Assembly (NCBI GenBank): GCA_014281115.1
Contig: JACONQ010000010.1
Location: forward strand, 1,240,001-1,304,000
DNA from: Laburnicola sp. R22_1
Lineage: Eukaryota > Ascomycota > Dothideomycetes > Pleosporales > Didymosphaeriaceae
DNA: 64,000 nucleotides
Direction of reading: 5' to 3'
The notes under the pieces were generated by a model. That model was given only the letters and a program-made list of their open reading frames with translations, had not been told where the DNA came from and did no database searches. A program made the position numbers and the translations under genes. Shown here in pieces: positions 55,735 through 64,000 of this stretch (position 1 is its first letter; each line of letters begins with the position of its first letter).

Positions 55735-56880
55735 ATGGATTCTCTTGAGAGACGCCTTGTCGAGTTGGAACGTCGCAACAATGCGCTAAGTCTAAATAAT
55801 CCAGGTAAGGGCCTCTTTTAATGCGTGTTCACGATGCCCTCCCGACTTACACGGCCCAGGCAATACTGTAAACGGCGAGACAGCGGACATAGCCGTGACA
55901 ACTCATGGCTCGGACTGGTACTTCGCTGTCTCTGCTGTCATGACACTGTCTGGTTTTATCTCCATGGGTCTCGCAATGCGCAAACCACGCCACGCACACA
56001 TTTTCCACTGCATCACTTCGGCCGTTGTCTTAGTCGCCGCCATCGCCTACTTCACGATGGGGTCCAACCTCGGCTTCACCCCTATCCAGGTTGAGTTCTT
56101 CCGTTCGGACCCCAAGGTCTCCGGAACATTCCGCGAAATCTTCTACGTGCGATACATCGACTGGTTCATCACGACGCCGTTGCTATTGATGGATCTGATG
56201 TTGACAGCGGGCATGCCATGGCCCCCACTATTTCCTTTGTTATCATAGGGGACTGGATCATGACCATCACGGGTCTCATCGGCGCACTCGTAGTCTCGCG
56301 TTACAAATGGGCATACTTTGCGTTTGGTAAGTCCTTCTAGGCACTTGGCCATCCCTTGCTTCAAGCACGCTCTGATCATTGTACAGGCTGCTTCGCGCTC
56401 TTCTACATCACCTACCACCTAGTCTGGGAGTCCCGACGCAACGCCAACCGCATCGGCTCGGATGTCGGCAACGCCTTCCTGCTCTGCGGATCGCTCACTT
56501 CGCTCCTGTGGCTCGCCTATCCAATCGCCTGGGGCGTATGCGAGGGCGGAAACGTCATTGCGCCCGACTCCGAGGCCGTCTTTTACGGGGTCCTCGATCT
56601 GTTGGCGAAGCCTGTCTTTGGTGCCCTCCTCATTTGGGGACACCGCAATATTCACCCGTCCAGGCTGGGTCTCGAGATCAGAGACTACGACAACGATACC
56701 ATGTTTAGTGGTCGGGAGAAGCACGGCTCGACGAGTGGTCAGAGGAATGGCTACTCGGACAATTCTACGAATGGACACTCGAATGGGACAGCTCCTGCTG
56801 CTTCCGCAACACCCGCTGACGGCCTTGGTGGTCATGTCAGTGTTGCTCCGACGCAGGAGAACTCGAATCAGGTTGTCTAA
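55735..56880 (+). CDS. carO: Second opsin, CarO-like auxiliary type, one frameshift
   Basis: Seven-helix retinal protein of the CarO/auxiliary opsin group. Exons 55735-55804, 55860-56326 and 56387-56880. Helix C reads RYIDWFITTPLLLMD, keeping the counter-ion Asp, Thr and donor Asp of proton pumps. Helix G reads LDLLAKPVFG with the retinal Lys. The tail is rich in Gly, Ser and Asn. The summed exons are 1,031 nt, not a multiple of three. After GMPWP the frame breaks in a C5 run at 56,222-56,226 and resumes as TISFVIIGDWIMTITG if two C are removed or one is added. With the shift repaired the protein would be about 342 aa. Sequencing error or recent loss are both possible. Confidence 0.85.
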
Positions 56881-57430
56881 TTTGATGCGTTACGGCGTTG
56901 GTGCGTGAAGAAGTTGAATTTGGAAACGAAAAGATACCTAGACGAAGGTGTATGCATTCCTGTCCCGTGGAGAGTTTTGACGGATCGTATGACGGTTGTG
57001 GTAATAGTCTGTATGAATTAGCGAACAGTAATGATGGGAGGATGTTAATTTCATAGTTTTCAATATCTAATAAACGAAATAATCACTGTGAGGTGAATTT
57101 TGAATGCAAAGTAATGCCATCTTTTCCGTGGCTCATACCAGACCTGGAATGGTGTAAGGAGAGACTTGAGCAAAGAGAGTTTGACGGGAAGTTTTTCTGA
57201 TGCTGTTAGATTGCCTGAATCGAACATATCATATAGAATTGCACCTTCCCTCATGCTTCGATAATCTGTTTACACGATACGTTACGCACGCGTCATGAAT
57301 AAGGACTGTTTCCCCTGGACAAGAGTAAAGCATGTGGTGTGCATTGTTACTGGGACACTGATATTCTCCTCCTTTCATGATTGCACTCCTTCAATCTGAA
57401 GATCCCTGAAATTGGATCCATCTTACCGCT
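56881..57430. other. Intergenic between convergent genes
   Basis: AT-leaning 3' space of the opsin and the MYND gene. Nothing is recognised. Confidence 0.5.
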
Positions 57431-58966
57431 TTACTCATTCTTCCCTTGAATGATGTATCTATAAGCATTATTATACCACATTCCGTACTCTTCGTCGATG
57501 AACTCCGGTGTCGGCACCAAGCCCCTCCATTTGTTCTCTTCAATCTCAACCAAGAATTTCGCTCCCAATTCCTCCATCCTTTTCTGCTCATTGCGTGCTT
57601 TACCGGCATTGTACGTTGTAAACAGCGCTGGCACATTCCCCTCAACCAATGCCTTGATAGTAGGCTCCCAGTGTGTCCTAGCGTCATCACCGTCTACCCA
57701 GCCGCTGTTGAATAGAACTACCAGATCGGGCCTCTCATATTCGGAAGCCCTGGCAAAGTCGTGGTACACACCCTGGTACAGAGATATGGAGCGCCCTCGT
57801 CCGTCTGCCTTGCATGCCGGACAGCAGTCCAGACTTTGTCTGGGAAGGTAAGGACCCCCGGTTCCGATTCCACCTGGAATACTTGGACGAACGGCCGTGA
57901 TATGCAGACCCTGCAAACTCGGTATGAGGTGCAAGGCCTCCTCAAAGTTTCCTAGTGCGACGAGTTCGCGATCTGTGGCACAGAGAATATGGACGCTCAG
58001 TTGTGGCTTGTCCCAATTGATATCTTCAAGAGCCGAAACAATGGACAGTGGCATTGTAAGATTGTCTGTCGCGCACAGAAGAAACATGAGCATTCTCTCT
58101 GCCTCATCTTTGTCTTTCGCTGTGCCATCCTTCAAGATTCCGGGATCGATGCTGCTAAAGTCTGGTGTGAACTTCCCTTCAATCTGTTTCTTATCGGATA
58201 TCTTGACGTAGTAGTCGTACCACCCTGTGGCACTTTCGAGGAGCTGGCGTGTATCGCAAGGGAATTGCGTACAAGTCACCGGGGAAGCTTTTTCGGTGTC
58301 TTCGAAGAACCTGATGCGGAAGTTTTCAACACGAGCGAACTTCTGATAAGTAGCGCATATGACAGGCGAGTGGTCAGGCGTGGGCGAACAGTCAGTGCAG
58401 GAGAAGACTAGGCGACAAGCTTTACAGCGGTTGAGTACGGTCTTGCGGTTTGAGAGTTGGACTGCGCTTCGACGGCAGGATACACAGTAGGCTTGCGCTC
58501 TATAGATGATCAACATGGAGTTATTGGCCTAATAGCGGGAATGACTAACTGGACGATGTAGCGTAGATCTTCATCTCTTGGGGCAGCATTCCGGATGACA
58601 CGAATGGTGAACAACTGCACTCAATCAGCATAGGCTCGCCCTCCTGACTACTACCTCTCACCCACCACTCACAAGATACTCGCGGTATTCAGCCCATGTC
58701 CTTGATCGTTGGTACTTTTGCTCTTCAACCTCGTTGATCGTTTGAAAGATCTTGCAATGGTTCTTATGCATCAGTGACCAATCAAGTTTCTGGCACTTCT
58801 TCGAACAGTAATATGCCCGCTTACAGCCTGAGCATTTCAGAATATCATCGGACGGGCCGAAACAACGGAAGCATAGGTTGCCCCGTATCGCACTGACTGG
58901 GAGTGAAGGTACGTCGGCGGTGCCGGACGCTGCAATGCGATCGCGGTCTCTGCATTTTGCTGGCAT
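57431..58966 (-). CDS. MSS51-like MYND zinc-finger protein
   Basis: Exons 58966-58673, 58614-58550 and 58499-57431 give 475 aa. A MYND finger near residues 30-70 (CFRCFGPSDDILKCSGC, then CSKKCQKLDWSLMHKNHC) is followed by a second Cys cluster, CVSCRRS..CKACRLVFSCTDC. A C-terminal domain with LSVHILCATDRELVALG, PDLVVLFNSGWVD and FTTYNAGKARNEQKRMEE is typical of the MSS51 C-terminal family. Yeast Mss51 is a mitochondrial COX1 translational activator, but fungi have several relatives of unknown role, and I see no clear mitochondrial presequence here. Function is therefore open. Both introns (58 and 50 nt) keep phase. Confidence 0.83.
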
Positions 58967-60027
58967 GATGAGGGCATAAAGGACTCTACCTAGGTACTAC
59001 GCAATATGTATGAAGCAAAAAGCTCGGGATTGTAAAGCGGAGACGTCAAGTATTGATATAATGTGTTACCCCAGGAGATATTGTACAAAATCAGGTTGTG
59101 CACAGCATTGTAGGTTGCAGAGGTGCCCGATTTCGTTCCACTGTGGAGTGGTAACCTGCTGTGGAGTTCACAGTGTTTCACTCTGCATACGTAATTGGGC
59201 TAAGCCGTAACGGGTCTGGTGTGACACGCTAAGCGAGCGACGTGTGCTCAACCTCCACCTCACTCCAGAGTCCACCTACGTAGGATCTACTACCAAAGGC
59301 CACACCCAAAGCACTTGAACCATGTCGGAATGATTCTCGATGAGCAAGCAGCCCAATCATGGACGTAAAGGTTTCTTACGAAAATGGCGTTAGGGACGCT
59401 AAGCACTGTTGCGTTGAGATACTTTCTCTCCTGCCCGTTCAACAACGAAGCTGTGTCAGGGCACGACCTATCTCACGGGCGATATAACGCTGTTCAATGT
59501 CTACCGCGCCAAGCGCAAGTTCCCTCGAGGAACTATGACTAGCCACAGAGACAGTGTCCATCCACCTAACATCAAATACGCTGTGCTCACTTCTGCTTCC
59601 GGTGGAAGGTGGGTGACCTTGGGAAGTATGACTTACCAGCAGTGATGCGATCATCGTGGGTGCGGGCTAGGTAGGTGACGCAAGGCAGAGCTACCGAGCT
59701 ACCCCGAGGATGAGAATACTCGTACAGTAAGTCAATTCCTTGGTGTTGATCAACAAGGGAGCACTCCTGCAAAGTTTGCGAGAGACAACGTGTATTTCGC
59801 GACAGCCACCAGAATGTGGTAAGTGATAGCCTAGAACTTTGCTGGCACCTAAACAGAAGAGGACCCAGTCCTTACAAAACTCGGTAATACCTCAGGGAGC
59901 TCTCGCTTTGGATGCGGAGTGTTCCTCAAGGTACACCATCAAAGAAAATGATCCCAACATCGCCATTCGAATAAGAATTACAACACCTCCCTCTTCTGCT
60001 TGACACGCCAGCTTCCCAAGCGGAAAT
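58967..60027. other. Intergenic, 1.06 kb
   Basis: Promoter of the MYND gene and 3' region of the esterase. It contains a reverse-oriented dispersed motif copy at 59,062-59,082. No gene is recognised. Confidence 0.5.
59062..59082 (-). repeat. Dispersed TCCTGGGGTAAC motif, reverse copy
   Basis: The plus strand reads TGTGTTACCCCAGGAGATAT, the reverse complement of the motif with a diverged end. It lies upstream of the MYND gene. Confidence 0.5.
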
Positions 60028-61012
60028 TTAGGACAGGCCAGCCGCCTGGATGATGAAATCTGCGGCCTGGTCCGCGACACTGCCGTAGCTGAGATGGCTG
60101 CCCGCCGGGTTATCTCCCATGCCGCAGACGGGATCCGACGTACCGCAGAACTCCTTCACCTGGCCCTCACCCAAGCCTTGGATGGGCTGAGTCTTGAATG
60201 GATCACCGAACATGACCGCGCCAGCGACATCGTCAGCGGAGACACCTTGAGTGAACGCGTTGTGGACGACCATTCCGCCCTGAGAGTAGCCGGAAAGGAT
60301 GATCTTGGTGTCGGGGCACTGAGATTTGGCAGTCTTGACGAGTTTGGCCATCTCAGGACCGCCGGCGGCACCCAGAGCGGCGTTGCCCTATTATACAGTT
60401 AGATGATGTGCGGTAATATTGGCCTCAAGAGGTATGACTTACGGCAATGTCGGCGGGATAGTCAACACCCTGGGCCGTCACCCTTTCGGCTCCCACCTTC
60501 TTCCTCAAGCTCGCGACCATAGGCGGGCCAGCAATCGTGCCCATGTTGCCAAATTCGGACGTGCCGCGAGCAAAGATGACTGTCACGTCGGAGCAGCACT
60601 TGTTCTCCGTGACGCCATTTTCGGTCCCACCACCCAGCCCTCCAACGGCCCCACCAGCCGCAGGCGCACAGTTGTTGGCGTTTGAACCGCTTCCACCGGC
60701 AGACCCAGTCGAAGCAGGTGCATCGGCAGCACTTGTTGGAGCTGCTGCGGCGCCGGTAGTGGCAGCGCCCGTGGGAGCAGGAAGGCCGGCGCCCAAGGAA
60801 GGAGCGCTTCCACCGGAGCCCAAGCCAGGTAAACTACCTCCCAAGCCAGGTAGGCCACCTCCCGTGCCTGAGCCAGCTCCACCCGCGCCGCCGGTGGTGC
60901 CGGTGGGCATAGGGAAAGCTGGCAAGCTGAAGCCGGGCAAACCGAATTGGGGGAAAGGCGCAGCATCGCTCAGGCCTGCAAGCAGGATCAGGGAAACTGG
61001 TGTGTACTTCAT
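60028..61012 (-). CDS. Secreted cutinase-family esterase (CE5)
   Basis: Extracellular serine esterase of the cutinase/acetylxylan esterase family. Exons 61012-60443 and 60387-60028 (55-nt intron) give 309 aa. A signal peptide (MKYTPVSLILLAGLSDA) is followed by an unusual stretch of about 90 residues of Gly/Pro/Ala/Ser-rich low complexity (GLPGLGGSLPGLG repeats). The catalytic domain follows: CCSDVTVIFARGTSEFGNMG, then IILSGYSQGGMVVH with the nucleophile Ser, CGTSDPVC with the Asp, and AGSHLSYG with the His. All triad residues and the expected cysteines are present. The true substrate (cutin, polyester or acetyl-xylan) cannot be told from sequence. Confidence 0.92.
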
Positions 61013-61965
61013 CTTGAATGTGTAGAACGAGTAATCGGGGATTTAGAACAAAAAAAAAGACCTTGGGGAGTGCTCAGCACAATGAGTGACAAGAAGTCTG
61101 AAGACGAAGAAAGAATCTGGACAGCGAAGCGACGAGAAGTCGATACTCTCAACACCAGTTCCTACCAGCGCCTTTTATACTTGCGTCTTGTGCAAGCCCT
61201 GTTCTCGCCAACCAAGCCGAGGCTCTGCCTTGAGGTGTTCGCGTCCCCAATCCAACGCCACGCATTTTGTTCGAAACGGACCCCACAGATTGTCAGATCA
61301 CCACTGGACCATCACTAGATTATCTTCCGATGTGGGTCGAAGCCCTGTTGTGCCCTTCGCCTATCGGCGCTCGGAGGCTCCCTTGGTCGTTTCTAGCCCT
61401 CCCGCGGCCCTCCGGGGCCATGGGATGCCCTTCTCGTCGTGAAATTAAGGTGTGTACCAAATGCACGCCACATGTCTCGAACGAGTATAGCAGTCTCCAC
61501 GGGATTGATTGAGGTGTGGTGGACAAGCGAAAATGATGGGCGCAGGGCTAGAACGGGAGCGTCGGGAGCGGGTGTTGGTGTGTTTCACTAGGGCTAGTGG
61601 GACAGCGCTACGTAATGTCGTGCAACACCACGATTGTCAAGGCTGGAGCAGCGAATAGGAGTGTAAATACGAGGGAAACATCCGAGGCTGGACTCTTGGG
61701 CGTGTTCAAAAATATGCACAAACGTTGAGCACATGGCTTCGACGGTGTCTTCGGTTCGGTGGTGCGCTACCATCACATCATCACGCACGGCGAAGCCCTT
61801 TCCGATGGCACGCCCCTGGATTAGAAAACAGGTATTTCTATCTATTTCATTTTCAGAAGCTGCAAGTTGTAGCATGTGAGAGTGACACAGCCCCAAAGCC
61901 CTCCATCTCATAAAGAACATCATACTGTTATAACCCAGGATAAATGGGCCGGCAATGCTTGGTGG
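61013..61965. other. Intergenic, 950 bp
   Basis: Promoter of the esterase, starting with an A9 run at about 61,050, and 3' space of the VWA gene. A degenerate reverse copy of the dispersed motif may lie at 61,927-61,947 (GTTATAACCCAGGAT). No gene is seen. Confidence 0.45.
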
Positions 61966-64000
61966 TTACGCCTTGACGATTTTCCCAGCAGCCTCCCACA
62001 CTGCCTCCAGCACCGCCCCCTCACCAATGCTTGCCTCCAACCATTCCCTCGCTTTCTCCACGACCAGCTCCCATGTCTCCTCCTGGTCACCAATCTTCTT
62101 CTCCAGAAAAACGACAACGATGGCCGTGCTCAGCGCCGTTTCGAGCTTCGCGCGACCAAGCTTTTGCTTCGATGATGCGACCAAAGCGTCGACTGCACTG
62201 GCCGTATCATCATGGTTCACGTTCATGTCCTTGCACATGCTAGCGACGTTCATGGTGCCCCAAGAGCCCTCGAACGATTGATGGGCGATGATACGGTCGA
62301 GCAGTGGGGCATTTTCATCTATATTTTCCTGGCCCATGTCTACCTCTTCGTTCTGGACTGACCGTGGGACGGCATAGCTCATCCTGTGGCGTCGCTGCAT
62401 TCCTCCTGTAGATGCCCGAGGAGTACCAAACTTCATTGGTTGCTCTGTCCCTTTATCAACAGATAAATTGAAATTATATCCGCTTGTTTCGGGGAGGGTG
62501 TCGAAATGAATATCGCTTGTTCCGGAAAGGTTGTCGCCCGCCATCTCCCAGTCGTTGATCTCCTCTTTGGTAGTTTCATCGAAGATGGTGTTGAGAGCCT
62601 GCCGGCGTTTTCCTTCGATCTCCGCTTCGTTGGCTTCGACAGCCACAAAGGAGCAGTATTTGCCGCCGATTTGGAACTCGACGCCTAGTCGGACAGCTTC
62701 ACGGCGCTGCAGTAGAGCAAGCTTCGCAGGATACTTCTGGCTGACCAATATAGTTTCGCCAGGTTTGTCTCCGCTGGTGACGGTGTCTACTACCCAACCG
62801 CGGCCTTCTTCAAGTTCTTGAGTTGCTTTTCGCGCAGCCAGTTGATGGATCATGCTATCAGGGTGCGCGCGGAATTCGACAGGAATCTCCAGCTCGAGAG
62901 GGCCTTGGGGTGACGTACCTTTCAACAGGACGCTCTTCGGCTTCAGGTCCGCTGCCGCGGGGGACAGTAGAAGATAGACGCAAGTTCGGTTGAACGGATA
63001 GAGCGGAGGAATCTCATGGGGAGTCTGAAGTATCTTAGGCCGACCAAGCTTCGGCAAACCGGCGAAGATGTCTTTGGGCTCATTGGCTTTCGGATGCTCG
63101 TCTTCTGCGTTGGAGTCGTACAGCGAAATAGGTTTCGCATCGGTCGGGGCCGCCGTGGCCTGGTCTTGATTTTTCGAGTCGTCATCGAGCTGCAGACGGA
63201 TACGCAGGCTATCTGCTACCGAATCTACAGTGTCATCTTCGTACTTGATCTCCAGACGATAATCATTGACGTGAGGTGTGAGTGCCCCCTTGAGCTGCAT
63301 CCGTTGTTAGCATAATTTCTCCTCCTGAATTTCACTGCTGCATGGATGCAGATGACGTACCATTCGGACCATCTTGCTATCAAGCTTCTCGTTATTGGAG
63401 ACCATCTGAGCAAAGCCATGCCCAGCTCGAGCAATACCTTCGACGAGGGCGCTGGATACATTTCCACCAATGCCGATCGGGAACACGCGGACGTCACCCT
63501 GTTTTGTTTCGGCGGTGATGTAATCAAACATAGTCTGCTGTGACCAGATATCACCGTCAGTAAGCAACATGAGCTCAGTTAGCATCTCTTTGCGACGGCC
63601 TTCGAAGCAGGCTTTGACGGCACTCAGAGTTTCTGTGCCACCGAAGTTTGCACTGAAGCTGTTGACATGACTGCATACGGATCAGTATGTGCCTCGATCC
63701 TTGGACGCCCACGTTATGCATACCTGATCGCCTCCAATAGTGTGTCCTGGCCGTACACTTCACTCTTTGGCCACAGAAATTTATGATTGCTACCAAACGA
63801 GCAGATATTAAACATGCAGCCGAGGGGGATCGACTTCAAGAAAACCTTGAGCGCTGAGATCAAAGTGGGGATGTTACCACTCATGCTTCCCGAACGGTCC
63901 ACGATGAATATGATTTCAGGCTTTTGCGACTTCAGGTTGAACTTTGGTACCTGCAGCGTGAATGAGCGATGGCCTAAAGTGTGTGCTGCGTATACTCACC
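61966..64000 (-). CDS. VIT/VWA-domain protein, 3' part
   Basis: Partial gene running off the right edge. Visible exons are 63950-63724, 63670-63361 and 63294-61966, all in phase, giving about 622 residues. The base at 64,000 is the last base of the preceding exon, next to a GTGAGT donor. The von Willebrand A domain has the metal-ion site DRSGSMSG, then FGGTETLSAV and LLTDGDIW, followed by a beta-rich C-terminal region and a helical end (IIAHQSFEGSWG). Fungal proteins of this plan normally begin with a VIT domain, as in inter-alpha-trypsin inhibitor heavy chains; that part would lie outside the window. Role unknown; probably intracellular. Confidence 0.85.

Overview
This window is nuclear DNA of a filamentous ascomycete, most likely a dothideomycete close to Pleosporales. 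The evidence is short spliceosomal introns (mostly 46-60 nt, GT-AG, with a CTAAC/CTGAC-like branch site), fungus-only families (carRA, HET, cutinase, sedolisin, fungal opsins), and an abrupt AT-rich, repeat-induced-point-mutation (RIP) block beside ordinary GC-balanced gene space. The species call is inference.

Layout. 1-8,830 is a gene-free, AT-rich, RIP-decayed block holding two inverted copies of a Fot1/pogo-type DNA transposon and a MITE-like inverted repeat. 9-30 kb is ordinary housekeeping gene space: a ZIP zinc transporter, a proton-pump-type opsin, a three-repeat RPEL protein, a DUF2264 protein, an MFS sugar transporter, a coiled-coil protein divergent from DNA polymerase kappa, and a CAX antiporter divergent from a GH35 beta-galactosidase. 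30-47 kb looks like decaying accessory sequence. It holds a sedolisin with two nonsense codons, a secreted apple/PAN-like protein, an intact monocarboxylate-type MFS gene, a broken zinc-knuckle/RGG gene and a CCCH/RGG gene sharing its 5' flank, a PSD/PsiD-type decarboxylase with a frameshift and an altered self-cleavage site, and a HET gene with one nonsense codon. 47-64 kb holds a Tay1/Teb1-like double-Myb gene, a divergent carX-carRA pair followed by a second, CarO-like opsin, an MSS51-like MYND protein, a cutinase-family esterase, and the 3' part of a VIT/VWA gene that runs off the right edge.

How the genes work together. carRA (phytoene synthase/lycopene cyclase) and carX (carotenoid cleavage to retinal) would supply the chromophore for both opsins, so the window carries most of a retinal-photobiology module; the phytoene desaturase carB is not here. 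The second opsin has a one-site frameshift in a C5 run that must be checked against reads.

Most unusual signals: (1) a short dispersed motif, core TCCTGGGGTAACWCA, found about ten times, twice inside unusually long introns and three times in a local array; (2) a perfect 38-bp inverted repeat on either side of carX-carRA, whose right copy is bracketed by a 15-bp direct duplication; (3) four broken genes close together between 30 and 47 kb. Exon boundaries were placed by hand from splice consensus, reading phase and protein-family continuity.
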